43,904 bases of DNA from Candidatus Nanopelagicales bacterium (lineage in GTDB: Bacteria; Actinomycetota; Actinomycetes; S36-B12; CAIYMF01), in contig JAFIHG010000038.1 of assembly GCA_017848795.1 (NCBI GenBank), positions 1 through 43,904 of the forward strand, written 5' to 3'. This document shows positions 7,756 to 17,175 of this stretch, piece by piece. The position numbers and the translations under genes are program-made. Below the pieces are notes generated by a model. The model did no database searches and was not told where the DNA came from. It worked only from the letters and a program-made list of their open reading frames with translations. Position 1 is the stretch's first letter. Each line of letters opens with the position of its first letter.

Positions 7756-10320
7756 GTGAGCGGCATGAACATCACGCGCGCGGAGGCCGCCGCGCGCTCC
7801 GCGCAGGTCAGCGCGAGCCGGTACGACATCGAGGTCGACCTCACCGGTGTCCGCGGCGAGGCGCCGAAGACCTTCCGCAGCACGACGACCGTACGGTTCA
7901 GCGCGCCCCCCGGGACGTCGACGTGGATCGACCTTGTCGCACCACGTGTGCGGCGCGCCGAACTCAACGGCACGGTGCTGGACCCGGCGAGCCACGACGG
8001 CTACCGGCTCCCGCTGCCCGACCTCGCCGCGGACAACGTGCTCACCGTCGAGGCCGACTGCGCGTACATGCACACCGGCGAGGGCCTGCACCGCTTCGTC
8101 GACCCGGTGGACGGCGAGGCGTACGTCTACACCCAGTTCGAGGTCGCCGACGCGCGGCGGGTGTTCGCGTGCTTCGAGCAGCCCGACATCAAGGCCGAGT
8201 TCGCGTTCTCGATCACCGCACCGAGCGACTGGCAGGTGGTGTCGAACTCCGCCACGCCCGAGCCAGCCGCGGCCGGCGAGGGTCACGCCCGCTGGGACTT
8301 CGCACCGACACCGCGGCTGTCGACGTACGTGACCGCCATCGTCGGCGGTCCGTACCACGTGGCGCACGACGAGTACGCCGGGGCGCACGGGACGTACCCG
8401 CTGCGCGTCTTCTGCCGCGCCAGCCTGGGCCAGTACCTGGACGCCGACGAGGTCTTCACGGTCACCAAGCAGGGCTTCGAGCTGTTCGAGGAGGCGTTCG
8501 CGACGCCGTACCCGTTCGGCAAGTACGACCAGCTGTTCGTGCCGGAGTTCAACGCGGGCGCGATGGAGAACGCCGGCGCGGTCACGATCGCCGAGGACTA
8601 CGTGTTCCGGTCGCGGGTCACCGACGCGGCGTACGAGCAACGCGCCAACACGGTGCTGCACGAGCTCGCCCACATGTGGTTCGGCGACCTGGTCACGATG
8701 ACCTGGTGGGACGACCTGTGGCTCAACGAGTCGTTCGCCGAGTGGGCCTCGCACTGGGCCAACGCCGAGGCGACCCGGTACCGGGAGGCGTGGACCACGT
8801 TCAACAGCCAGCGCAAGGCGTGGGGTTACCGCCAGGACCAGTTGCCCAGCACCCACCCGATCGTCGCCGACATGGTCGACCTCGAAGCGGTGGAGGTGAA
8901 CTTCGACGGCATCACGTACGCCAAGGGCGCGTCGGCCCTGCGACAGCTTGTCGCATGGGTCGGGCAGAAGGAGTTCATCGAGGGCCTGCGCAGTTACTTC
9001 GCGAAGTACGCATGGGGCAACACGACGCTGGCCGACCTGCTGCACGAGCTCGAGGTCAGCAGCGGCCGCGACCTGGGTCACTGGGCCCAGGTCTGGCTGT
9101 CGACCAGCGGGGTCAACCAGCTCCGGCTCAACGTCGAGCTGGCCGAGGACGGCAGCTACCGCGCCGTGACCGTCGTGCAGGAACCGCCGTCGGCCCCCGA
9201 GGGCATCGACCCCGTGCTGCGCCCGCACCGGATCGCGATCGGGCTCTACGACTACCGCGACGGCGCCCTGGAGCGGACCCGGCGGGTGGAGATCGACGTC
9301 GAGGGTGCCCGTACGGCCGTTCCCGAGCTGGTGGGCCTGCCTGCCGCCGACCTGCTGCTGCCCAACGACGACGACCTCACGTTCGCCAAGATCCGGCTCG
9401 ACCCGCGCTCCCTCCAGAACGCTGTCGCCCGGCTCGACACCCGTGCCGAATCGCTGCCGCGCGCCCTGGTCTGGGGAGCGGCGTGGGACATGACCCGCGA
9501 CGGCGAGACCGCCGCAGGCGACTTCCTCACCCTCGTGCTGCGGGGGCTGTCGACCGAGTCGGACATCGGTGTGGCGCAGCAGGTTCTGCTCCAGGTCCGG
9601 TCCGCGATCGAGATGTACGCCGCGCCCGAGCACCGCGCCAGTTACCGCGACACCCTCGCCACGGCGATGTTGGAGCGGATCGCGCAGGCCGAACCGGGCT
9701 CGGACCACCAGTTGGTGTTCGTCCGGACGTACGCGGCCGCTGCCCGTACGCCCGAACACGCTGCGGTTCTCGCGTCGTGGCTGGACGGCACCGACGTGCC
9801 TGCCGGCCTCGCTGTCGACACGGACCTGCGCTGGGCGCTCGTACAGCGGTTGGTGGCGCTCGGTGCGGCCGGCGAGGACGTCATCAGCGCCGAGCTGGCC
9901 CGGGACGACACGGCGACGGGTCGGCGCCACGCGGCGAACGCGCGTGCCGCGATCCCGACGGCGGCGGCCAAGGAGGCCGCGTTCGAGGCGATCATGACCG
10001 ACGACGGGCTGCCCAACGCGATCCTCACCGCGACGATCCACGGGTTCGCCCAGCCCGACCAGCGCGAGCTGCTGCGTCCGTTCGTCCCCCGCTACTTCGC
10101 CGGACTGCCCGGGCTTTGGCGGGACCGTACGAACGAGACCGCCCAGTCGGTCACCATGGGCCTGTACCCGTCGCTGCTGGTGGAGCCGGAAACGCTCGCC
10201 CGTACCGACGAGTTCCTCGCCGGCGACGTGCCGCCCGGCGCCCGACGGCTGGTCGGCGAGGCGCGCGACGGCGTCGCCCGCGCACTGCGCGCCCAGCAGG
10301 TCGACGCCCGCCGCACCTGA
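7756..10320 (+). CDS. pepN: aminopeptidase N (M1 family zinc metallopeptidase)
   Basis: PepN releases N-terminal amino acids from peptides in the cytosol. The 854-residue protein has the usual actinobacterial length. GTG 7756 is chosen because GAGGAG (7744-7749) is six bases upstream; an ATG nine bases further is the alternative. The exopeptidase motif GAMEN is at 268-272, the zinc site HELAH at 302-306 and the third ligand Glu325 in NESFAEW, giving the canonical HExxH-18-E of gluzincins. The C-terminal ERAP1-like helical domain follows from about residue 520. No signal peptide. The gene stands alone on the plus strand between the repeat array and the convergent DUF5130 gene, 26 bp away. Confidence 0.96.
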   Translation: MSGMNITRAEAAARSAQVSASRYDIEVDLTGVRGEAPKTFRSTTTVRFSAPPGTSTWIDLVAPRVRRAELNGTVLDPASHDGYRLPLPDLAADNVLTVEADCAYMHTGEGLHRFVDPVDGEAYVYTQFEVADARRVFACFEQPDIKAEFAFSITAPSDWQVVSNSATPEPAAAGEGHARWDFAPTPRLSTYVTAIVGGPYHVAHDEYAGAHGTYPLRVFCRASLGQYLDADEVFTVTKQGFELFEEAFATPYPFGKYDQLFVPEFNAGAMENAGAVTIAEDYVFRSRVTDAAYEQRANTVLHELAHMWFGDLVTMTWWDDLWLNESFAEWASHWANAEATRYREAWTTFNSQRKAWGYRQDQLPSTHPIVADMVDLEAVEVNFDGITYAKGASALRQLVAWVGQKEFIEGLRSYFAKYAWGNTTLADLLHELEVSSGRDLGHWAQVWLSTSGVNQLRLNVELAEDGSYRAVTVVQEPPSAPEGIDPVLRPHRIAIGLYDYRDGALERTRRVEIDVEGARTAVPELVGLPAADLLLPNDDDLTFAKIRLDPRSLQNAVARLDTRAESLPRALVWGAAWDMTRDGETAAGDFLTLVLRGLSTESDIGVAQQVLLQVRSAIEMYAAPEHRASYRDTLATAMLERIAQAEPGSDHQLVFVRTYAAAARTPEHAAVLASWLDGTDVPAGLAVDTDLRWALVQRLVALGAAGEDVISAELARDDTATGRRHAANARAAIPTAAAKEAAFEAIMTDDGLPNAILTATIHGFAQPDQRELLRPFVPRYFAGLPGLWRDRTNETAQSVTMGLYPSLLVEPETLARTDEFLAGDVPPGARRLVGEARDGVARALRAQQVDARRT

Positions 10321-10346
10321 CCGCCGACTCCTGTCGCGGGGCGGGG

Positions 10347-10733
10347 TCAGATGGTGCCGAGGTGCAGCAGGCGGGGGCTGCGGGCATGCGAGGCGAGCAG
10401 GAGCAGGCCGTTGCGCAGCCCACCGAACAGGTCGCCGGCGGCGAACGAGGACGTCATCGCGGCGGTCGCGAGAGCACATGTGCGCTCGTCGCAGCGTTCC
10501 GCGGCGAGCGATCCGGTGACGATCTCGACGGCGCGACCGGCCGGGTCGACCGCGATCAGCAGCGCCCGGTCCGGATCCGGTCGCGCGGCGTGCAGCGCGC
10601 GCGCGGAGGTACGGCCCTGGGCGAGCGGTCCGACGTACAGCGCCACGTCGAGCTCGGAGACCGCCGCGATGTCGGCAACGGTCTGGCGCAGCACCTCCCG
10701 CTGCGCCGCATCGAAGTCGTCACCAGCGGCCAC
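10347..10733 (-). CDS. DUF5130 family protein
   Basis: A 128-residue actinobacterial protein that I recognise as DUF5130, on the basis of the overall pattern (LDVALYVGPL, about residue 30; RALLIAVDPAGRAVEIVTG, about 62-80; ending in LRNGLLLLASHARSP-). GTG 10733 is used because GACAGGGGA stands just upstream and the protein homology begins there; the longer frame overlaps the preceding gene fully. TPM-domain-like architecture without membrane segments suggests a soluble protein; its function is not established. Its start overlaps the end of the small membrane protein gene by 14 bp, so the two are translationally coupled. Confidence 0.75.
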   Translation of the reverse strand: MAAGDDFDAAQREVLRQTVADIAAVSELDVALYVGPLAQGRTSARALHAARPDPDRALLIAVDPAGRAVEIVTGSLAAERCDERTCALATAAMTSSFAAGDLFGGLRNGLLLLASHARSPRLLHLGTI

Positions 10734-11013
10734 TGCTTCCCCTGTCGGCGTCGGTTGCCTCGCCCTCCGGGGTTTCACTCGCCGGCAACGCACCGCGCGC
10801 CGCGGCGCTGCCACCGCCCTCGACCCACAGCGGGTCGGCGTCCCAGCCCTGGCCGGGGCGGTGGCGGCCGGCCCGGGTCCATCCGGGGGCCGACACGAGG
10901 ACGAACACGATGATGAAGAACAGCAAGGGGATCCCGATGAACAGCCCCAGCGCCTCGGCCAGCGAGTACGGCGTGTACACCTCGGTCGGCATGTTGCTCG
11001 GCAACCACGTCAT
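10720..11013 (-). CDS. small single-span membrane protein
   Basis: A 97-residue protein with one strongly hydrophobic helix at about 20-42 (LGLFIGIPLLFFIIVFVLV) followed by a proline/glycine and acidic cytosolic-looking tail containing GWDADPLWVEGG. I do not recognise a named family. It begins 45 bp after malQ and overlaps the DUF5130 gene by 14 bp, so it belongs to the same minus-strand unit; this tight coupling with DUF5130 is the only functional hint. Confidence 0.7.
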   Translation of the reverse strand: MTWLPSNMPTEVYTPYSLAEALGLFIGIPLLFFIIVFVLVSAPGWTRAGRHRPGQGWDADPLWVEGGGSAAARGALPASETPEGEATDADRGSSGRW

Positions 11014-11058
11014 GGCCTGATCGTAGGGTGCCGCGGAACGTGACCCGCGGACAACCCG

Positions 11059-13158
11059 CTATTCGCCGCGGAGTGCCTCGCCCAGCTCGCGGAGCCGTGG
11101 GTCGGCGGCCAACTCCTCCAGCAGCACCGGGCGCCCCGCCCGGTCGGTGAGCGGGATGCGCCAGTTCGGGTACTGCTCGTGCGTTCCGGGCTGGTTCTGC
11201 GCGCGGCGGTCGCCGACCGCGTCCCCGAGCGAGAGCGCGCGGAGCCGCGCGGGCGTACGTCCCACGAAGCGGTGCAGCGCGAGTACGACGTCCGCCTCGC
11301 CGGCGTCCGGCACGAGCAGTCCCTGGGCGGTGAGCGCGTCGCGCCACGACGCCTGCTCGCGCTCGTGGTTCTCCCGCTCGACCGCGACCGGTGTCGCGAG
11401 CAGGTCGAGCCGGTCGCGCAACGCGATGTGCTCGCCCGCGAGGTAGGCGGCCGTGGGCGGCAGGTCGTGGGTGGTGACCGACGCCAGCACCTCCGCGCGC
11501 CAGTGCCCCGGCTCGGGGATCGAGCCGTCGGGACGGCGCTCGAACCACAGGATCGTGGTGCCCAGGATCCCGCGCGAGCCCAGGTAGTCCTGCACCCACG
11601 GCTCGACCGTTCCGAGGTCCTCCCCGACCACGATCGCGCCGGCGCGCTGCGCCTCCAGCGCGAGGATGCCCACGAGGGCGTCGTGGTCGTACGAGACGTA
11701 CGTGCCCTGGTCCGGGCTCATCCCCTGCGGTATCCACCACAGCCGGAACAGGCCGAGGACGTGGTCGACCCGGATGCCGCCGCTGTGCCGCAGGATCGTA
11801 CGCAGCATGTCGCGGTACGGCGCGAAGCCCGCTTCGGCGAGCGCGCCGGGCAGCCACGGCGGCTGCGACCAGTCCTGCCCGCGCTGGTTGTACATGTCCG
11901 GCGGCGCACCGACGGTCACCCCGCCGGCCAGCACCGGCGCGAGCGACCAGGCGTCCGCGCCGTACGGGTGCACGCCCACGGCGAGGTCGTGCACGACGCC
12001 GACGCGCATCCCCGCACCGAGCGCGGCCTCGTGGGTGGCGGCGAGCTGGTCGTCCAGCAGCCACTGCAGCCAACAATGGAACTCGATGCGGTCCGCGAGC
12101 GCGGTCCGCTCCTGCGCCACCCGCTCCGAGCGCGGGTCGCGCAGCGGCTCGGGCCAGTCCTCCATCGGCCCGTACCGCTCCACGAGTGCGCACCAGGTGG
12201 CGAAGTCGTCGAGCCCGCGGCCCTCGCGCCGCCGGTACGCCTGGTACGCCGCCTCCCGCCCGGGCGGGCGCGGTACGGCGTGGACCAGCTCGAGGGCGGC
12301 GCGCTTGGCAGCCCAGCAGGCGTCGCGGTCGAGCAGCTCGGCGCTGTGGTCGGACGCGAGCGGTCCTTCCGCGAGCTGGGCCACACGGTCACGTGACGGC
12401 GGCGGCAGGTAGGCGTACTCGGGCACCTGCTCGACGCGCACGTAAATCGGGTTGGCGAACCGCCGGCTCACGGGAAGGTACGGCGAGGGCTCCATCGGCG
12501 CGACCGGCGATGCCGCGTGGAGCGGATTGACCTGCACGAAGTCGGCCCCCAGCGCGAAACCGCTCCAGCGCACGAGGTCCGCGAGGTCGGCCAGGTCGCC
12601 GATGCCCCAGGAACGCGCGGACCGGGTCGCGTACAGCTGCAGCGCGAGTCCCCACCCGCGGGCCGGTGGCTCCGCGAGGCGTGCCGGGGTGACCACCAGC
12701 GGGCAGGCGGCCACCGAGCCGTCCGACACGTGCGCGCGCAGCGTGTGCCAACCGGTGGGCAGGCCGGACGGCAGCTCGAAGAGCACCTCCGCGACCGCGC
12801 GGTCCTCGACGTCGACCGGGGCGGCATAGTGCGGCAGCTGCGGTGGTGTGGGTCCCGGCGCGCCGCCCTCGAACTCGATGGTGAGGTGCACGGCCAAGCC
12901 CGCCGGCACCCGTACCTCGCACCGCCCGGAGCGGTCCTCGCGCAGCACGTACACCGGTGGCAGCACCCGGCGCCAGGGCGCCAGCCGCGCCTGCTCGAGA
13001 GCGGTGCTCACCTCGTGCGGGGTGCCCGCCGCGACCCCGAGCGCGGCGAGTACGGCGACGATCGTGTCTTCCGAGACGACCCGGTGCCGGCCCGCCTGGT
13101 CCTGGTACTCGGTGGCGACACCATGCAGCGCGGCCAGCCGCGCGAGGTCGGCAGTCAC
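11059..13158 (-). CDS. malQ: 4-alpha-glucanotransferase (amylomaltase)
   Basis: MalQ transfers alpha-1,4-glucan segments between maltodextrins in glycogen and maltose metabolism. The 699-residue GH77 protein carries the actinobacterial N-terminal extension (about 1-150) before the catalytic barrel. Catalytic residues are seen in RVDHVLGLFR (nucleophile Asp about 465), GEDLGTV (acid/base Glu about 513) and THDLPP (Asp about 565). Two GTG codons in tandem (13161 and 13158) can start the gene; the second overlaps the amidase stop as GTGA, which implies coupling and explains the lack of a good Shine-Dalgarno. No other glycogen gene is in the window. Confidence 0.94.
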   Translation of the reverse strand: MTADLARLAALHGVATEYQDQAGRHRVVSEDTIVAVLAALGVAAGTPHEVSTALEQARLAPWRRVLPPVYVLREDRSGRCEVRVPAGLAVHLTIEFEGGAPGPTPPQLPHYAAPVDVEDRAVAEVLFELPSGLPTGWHTLRAHVSDGSVAACPLVVTPARLAEPPARGWGLALQLYATRSARSWGIGDLADLADLVRWSGFALGADFVQVNPLHAASPVAPMEPSPYLPVSRRFANPIYVRVEQVPEYAYLPPPSRDRVAQLAEGPLASDHSAELLDRDACWAAKRAALELVHAVPRPPGREAAYQAYRRREGRGLDDFATWCALVERYGPMEDWPEPLRDPRSERVAQERTALADRIEFHCWLQWLLDDQLAATHEAALGAGMRVGVVHDLAVGVHPYGADAWSLAPVLAGGVTVGAPPDMYNQRGQDWSQPPWLPGALAEAGFAPYRDMLRTILRHSGGIRVDHVLGLFRLWWIPQGMSPDQGTYVSYDHDALVGILALEAQRAGAIVVGEDLGTVEPWVQDYLGSRGILGTTILWFERRPDGSIPEPGHWRAEVLASVTTHDLPPTAAYLAGEHIALRDRLDLLATPVAVERENHEREQASWRDALTAQGLLVPDAGEADVVLALHRFVGRTPARLRALSLGDAVGDRRAQNQPGTHEQYPNWRIPLTDRAGRPVLLEELAADPRLRELGEALRGE

Positions 13159-14588
13159 CACAGCGGTGGCCGGGGGGCGGCGGGCGCAGCCGCCTCCAGC
13201 TGCGCGGCGAGCGCCAGCAGCCGCCCATCTCCGGAGGGGGTGCCGATCAGCTGCACGCCGACCGGCAGCACTGCGCCGTCCACGTCCGCCCAGTGCAGCG
13301 GCAGTGAGAGCGCCGGCAGACCGGTGATGTTGTACGGGGAGGTGAAGGGCGTGAAGCGCTTCTGCGCCGCGAAGTCAGCGGCCGGGTCGGCGTCGTCGCG
13401 CAGCCCACCGACCGGCGCCGGCAGTTCGGCGAGGGTCGGGGTGAGCACCGCGTCCAGCCCGCGCATCGCCTCGACCGTGCTGCGGGTCAGTGCGCGCATC
13501 GTCGCGACCGCCTGGGCCAGCTCGAGCCCGGTGACCGCGCGGCCCCGCTCGCGCAGCCAGCGCGTGAGCGGCAGCAGCCGCGGCTCGTCGTCCGGTGGTA
13601 CGGGCGCGAGCGCCGCCCCGACCGACCACACCGCCTCGAAGCTCGGTACGGCCGCCGGGCCGAACGGCGGGGCCACGTCGAGGACGACGTGGCCGAGCTC
13701 CTCGAGCAGGTCGCTGGTCCGCTCGTACGCCGCCAGGCACTGCGGCGCGACGTCCGTCTCGGCGATCACCGGGGTCGCGTACCGGCCGATGCGCAGCCGG
13801 GCGGGCTCTTCGTCGCAGGCGGCGAGGAACCCGCCGGCAGGTGGTGGGTCGGCGCGCAGCAGGTCTGCCGGCAGCGGTCCTGCGATGACGTCGAGCAGGG
13901 CGGCCGCATCGCGCACCGTGCGCGCCAGGACGCCCTGGTGCACCAGCTCACCCACGGAGTCGCCCATCGGCGCGCTGCTCACCCGGCCCCGGGAGGGCTT
14001 GAGCCCGACCAGGCCGGTGACCGACGCGGGGATCCGGATGGAGCCGCCGCCATCCGACCCCTGCGCGAGGCTCGCCAGCCCGGCTGCGACCGCCGCCGCC
14101 GCTCCCCCACTGGACCCGCCGGCCGACCGGGCGAGGTCCCACGGGGTACGCGCCGGCGGGGCGACCGCGAGCGCGGGCTCGGTGTAGCAGGGCAGGCCGA
14201 GCTCGGGGGTGTTGGTCTTTCCGGTGATCACCAGGCCCGCGGCGCGGATCGCCGCGACCACCTGGTCGTCCACGTCCGGGACGACGTCGAACACATCGGA
14301 GCCGAAGCGGGCGCGGACCCCGGCAAGCAGGTTCAGGTCCTTGACCGGCACGACCGTGCCGAACAGCGGGCCGAGTGGCTCGTCCGGGTCGGCCGCCGCG
14401 ATGCGTCGCTCCGCGGCGGCGGCCTGCGCCCGGGCCAGTTCGTCGGTACGGGTGACGAACGCACCGACGCGCGCGTCGAGCTCGTCGGTGCGACGTAGGT
14501 AGTGCTCCAGCAGCTCGACCGGGGAAAGCTCGCGACGCCGCAGCGCACGCCCCTGCTCGAGCGCCGTCAGCTCGTGCGGCTCGCCCAC
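13155..14588 (-). CDS. amidase signature family hydrolase
   Basis: A 477-residue enzyme of the amidase signature superfamily, hydrolysing a carboxamide of unknown identity. The Ser-cisSer-Lys triad is complete: Lys83 (PVKD), Ser159 in GGSSGG (157-162) and nucleophile Ser183 in GSDGGGSIRIPAS (177-189). There is no GatB or GatC nearby and the C-terminal half differs from GatA, so a role in tRNA amidation is unlikely. It sits between the lapA-like gene (3 bp upstream) and malQ (4-bp overlap), so co-transcription is likely although no metabolic link is evident. GTG start. Confidence 0.9.
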   Translation of the reverse strand: MGEPHELTALEQGRALRRRELSPVELLEHYLRRTDELDARVGAFVTRTDELARAQAAAAERRIAAADPDEPLGPLFGTVVPVKDLNLLAGVRARFGSDVFDVVPDVDDQVVAAIRAAGLVITGKTNTPELGLPCYTEPALAVAPPARTPWDLARSAGGSSGGAAAAVAAGLASLAQGSDGGGSIRIPASVTGLVGLKPSRGRVSSAPMGDSVGELVHQGVLARTVRDAAALLDVIAGPLPADLLRADPPPAGGFLAACDEEPARLRIGRYATPVIAETDVAPQCLAAYERTSDLLEELGHVVLDVAPPFGPAAVPSFEAVWSVGAALAPVPPDDEPRLLPLTRWLRERGRAVTGLELAQAVATMRALTRSTVEAMRGLDAVLTPTLAELPAPVGGLRDDADPAADFAAQKRFTPFTSPYNITGLPALSLPLHWADVDGAVLPVGVQLIGTPSGDGRLLALAAQLEAAAPAAPRPPLW

Positions 14589-14591
14589 GCC

Positions 14592-14876
14592 TCACCCATC
14601 GACATTCATCCTCCGCTTGCGGCGCCGCAGCCACCAGCGCAGCGCCTCCCCGAGCAGGAGCCCGAGCGCGACACTGATGACGAGGGCCCAGAACAGCTTC
14701 ATCTGCACCGAGAACACCACGAACGAGACGGTGACATCGGTCCAGTTGGAGGCGACGAAGACGATGATGACCAGCGCGATCAGTGCCCCGACCGTCGGCT
14801 TGACGTACTTCTTCCAGTCCCCCGCCGGCGGAGCGGCGTAGACCTCGCGCGCGATGTGCTGGTCCTCGTCGGCCAT
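14592..14876 (-). CDS. LapA-domain (DUF1049) membrane protein
   Basis: A 94-residue membrane protein starting at ATG 14876 behind GGGAG; the longer frame to 14957 has no coding support. After a polar N-terminus there are two helices (about 30-48 and 58-79) separated by NWTDVTVSFVVFSVQMKL, and a basic tail RWWLRRRKRRMNVDG, the hallmark of the LapA/DUF1049 family. In proteobacteria LapA helps LPS assembly; actinobacteria lack LPS, so the role here is unknown. First gene of the amidase-malQ unit. Confidence 0.82.
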   Translation of the reverse strand: MADEDQHIAREVYAAPPAGDWKKYVKPTVGALIALVIIVFVASNWTDVTVSFVVFSVQMKLFWALVISVALGLLLGEALRWWLRRRKRRMNVDG

Positions 14877-14956
14877 GAGGCTCCCTTGTCTGCTCGCCAC
14901 GACCCTACGCGGTGGCCGACCCAGCGGCGCGGCGCCGCGCGGCCGCGTACATGCCA

Positions 14957-14998
14957 TTGGCGGGTGTGGTGCCGGTATGGGCGCACCACACCCGCCAA
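14957..14998. repeat. perfect 16-bp inverted repeat in a divergent promoter region
   Basis: TTGGCGGGTGTGGTGC (14957-14972) and its exact reverse complement (14983-14998) flank a ten-base spacer. The element lies between the divergent starts of the lapA-like gene (80 bp away) and the S9 peptidase gene (57 bp away), so it is not at a gene 3' end. It may be an operator, a 5'-leader hairpin or a dispersed palindromic element; nothing in the sequence decides. Confidence 0.8.
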
Positions 14999-15055
14999 CG
15001 ACGCGGCCCGGCGGAGCGGTCCGTACGCGAAAGCGGTGGGTCCTAGGGTGTCGGC

Positions 15056-17164
15056 GTGCCCGACATCCGCTATCCGCAGCCGCCGCGGCTCGACGTCGTG
15101 GACGAGCTGTTCGGCCACCGCGTCGCCGACCCGTACCGCTACCTCGAGGACCCCGCCGACCCGCGCACGGTCCGCTGGTCCGAGCAGCAGGAACGCCTGC
15201 TGGCCGAGCAGTCCGCGGAATGGGTGGGACGGGGGTACTGGGAGCGGCGGGTCACCGAGCTGCTCGCGGCCGGCGGCGTGAGCACCCCGTCCTGGCGCGG
15301 CGAGCGGCAATTCTTCCTGCGGCGTGAAGGCGATCAGCAGCACGCCGTCCTGCTCACCGTCGACCCCGACGGTTCCGAACGCGTCCTGATCGACCCGGCG
15401 CAGCTCGACCCGACGCTGCGTACGACGCTCGACGCCTGGCAGCCCTCCAAGGAGGGCGACCTGCTCGCCTACCAGCTCTCCGAGTCGGGCACCGAGGAGT
15501 CGGTGCTGCGGGTGATGGACGTGGCGAGCGGCGAGATCGTCGACGGCCCGATCGACCGGACCCGGTACTCGCCGGTGGCCTGGCTGCCCGGCGGGAAGGC
15601 GTACTACTACGTACGCCGCCTCGCACCGGAGCTCGTGCCTGCGGGCGAAGAGCAGTTCCACCGGCGGGTCTGGCTGCACCGCGTCGGCACCGACCCGGCG
15701 CAGGACACGCTGGTCTTCGGCGAGGGCCGCGTGCACACCGAGTACTACGGCGTGAGCGTCAGCCGCGACGGCCGCTGGCTGATGGTGTCGGCCTCGGAGG
15801 GCACCGCCCCGCGCAACGACCTCTGGATCGCGGACCTCTCCAGCGCCGACGGACCGGACCGGCCCGCGCTCACCGTGGTGCAGGAGCAGGTCGACGCGCA
15901 GACCGGGGTGCACGTCGGGCGGGACGGGCGGCTGTACGTCCTGACCGACCGCGACGCCCCGCGCAACCGGCTCGCCGTCGCCGACCCGGCAGCGCCGACG
16001 GCGGAGCACTGGACGGACCTCGTCGGCGAGGACCCGGAGGCGGTGCTCGACGGCTTCGCGATCCTCGACGGCCCGCAGCTGGAACGGCCCGCGCTGCTCG
16101 TGTCCTGGACGCGGCACGCCGTCAGCGAGCTGACCCTGCACGACCTGGAGTCGGGAACCCTGCGCGAGACGGTGCGACTGCCCGGGATCGGTTCGATCTC
16201 GGGAGTGGTGGAGCGTCCGGAGGGCGGCCACGAAGCCTGGTTCGGCTACACCGACCACGTGACCGTCGGGTCGGTGCACCGCTTCGACGCACTGAGCGGC
16301 ACCACGAGCCTGTGGGCTTCCCCTCCCGGCACCGTCGAGGTGCCCGCCGTACGGACAGCGCACGTGTCGTACGCGTCCGACGACGGCACCGTCGTGCGGA
16401 TGTTCGTGCTCTCCCCCGCGAGCGACCTGCCGGCGGACGTCGCGGACCGGCCCCGCCCCACGATCCTCTACGGGTACGGCGGTTTCGGGCTGCCGCTCAC
16501 CCCGGCGTACTCCGCGACGGCGCTTGCCTGGGTCGAGTCGGGTGGGGTGTACGCCGTCGCCGGGCTGCGTGGCGGCGGTGAGCAGGGCGAGGACTGGCAC
16601 CGGGCGGGGATGCTCGGTGAGAAGCACCACACGTTCGAGGACTTCCATGCCGCCGCCCGGTACCTCGTCGACGCCGGCTTCACCACCCCGGAGCAGCTGT
16701 CGATCAACGGCGGGAGCAACGGCGGCCTGCTGGTGGGGGTCGCCCTCACGCAGCGCCCCGAGCAGTACGCCGCCGTGGTGTGCAGCGCGCCGTTGCTCGA
16801 CATGGTGCGTTACGAGCACTTCGGGCTCGGCGCCACCTGGAACGTCGAGTACGGGTCCGCCGCCGACCCGGAGCAGCTGGAGTGGCTGCTGTCGTACTCG
16901 CCGTACCACCACGTACGAGAAGGAGTCGCCTATCCCGCCGTGCTGTTCACCGTGTTCGACGGCGACACCCGGGTGGACCCGATGCACGGGCGCAAGCTCG
17001 CCGCCGCCCTGCAGCACGCGACGGTCTCGGAGCGTCCCGTGCTGCTGCGGACCGAGCGCGACGTCGGGCACGGGGCACGAGCGCTGAACCGTACCGTCGC
17101 ACTGTCGGCGGACATGCTCGCATTCACCGCCCGCTGGACGGGGCTCACGCCGCCGGGCTCGTAG
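15056..17164 (+). CDS. S9 family prolyl oligopeptidase
   Basis: A 702-residue serine peptidase of the prolyl oligopeptidase type (beta-propeller lid plus alpha/beta hydrolase), which cleaves short proline-containing peptides. The N-terminus has the family signature DPYRYLED (about 24-31). The nucleophile is Ser554 in NGGSNGG, the aspartate lies in GDTRVDPMH (636-644), and His672 is in VGHG. No signal peptide, so cytosolic. GTG start; an SD-like AGGG is just upstream. The MscS gene follows after 11 bp and may be co-transcribed. Length and order of parts are normal for POP/oligopeptidase B relatives; the GTG at 15056 is supported by the homologous start PDIRYPQPPR. Confidence 0.93.
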   Translation: MPDIRYPQPPRLDVVDELFGHRVADPYRYLEDPADPRTVRWSEQQERLLAEQSAEWVGRGYWERRVTELLAAGGVSTPSWRGERQFFLRREGDQQHAVLLTVDPDGSERVLIDPAQLDPTLRTTLDAWQPSKEGDLLAYQLSESGTEESVLRVMDVASGEIVDGPIDRTRYSPVAWLPGGKAYYYVRRLAPELVPAGEEQFHRRVWLHRVGTDPAQDTLVFGEGRVHTEYYGVSVSRDGRWLMVSASEGTAPRNDLWIADLSSADGPDRPALTVVQEQVDAQTGVHVGRDGRLYVLTDRDAPRNRLAVADPAAPTAEHWTDLVGEDPEAVLDGFAILDGPQLERPALLVSWTRHAVSELTLHDLESGTLRETVRLPGIGSISGVVERPEGGHEAWFGYTDHVTVGSVHRFDALSGTTSLWASPPGTVEVPAVRTAHVSYASDDGTVVRMFVLSPASDLPADVADRPRPTILYGYGGFGLPLTPAYSATALAWVESGGVYAVAGLRGGGEQGEDWHRAGMLGEKHHTFEDFHAAARYLVDAGFTTPEQLSINGGSNGGLLVGVALTQRPEQYAAVVCSAPLLDMVRYEHFGLGATWNVEYGSAADPEQLEWLLSYSPYHHVREGVAYPAVLFTVFDGDTRVDPMHGRKLAAALQHATVSERPVLLRTERDVGHGARALNRTVALSADMLAFTARWTGLTPPGS

Positions 17165-17175
17165 GGTTGACGGCG

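Noticed and set aside
7374-10913. Very long alternative frames over pepN on both strands
   Set aside because: Arginine/alanine-rich shadow translations; pepN itself has all catalytic motifs.
13155-14588. GatA subunit of the tRNA amidotransferase
   Set aside because: No gatB or gatC adjoins it and the neighbours are malQ and a lapA-like gene; generic amidase is the safer call.
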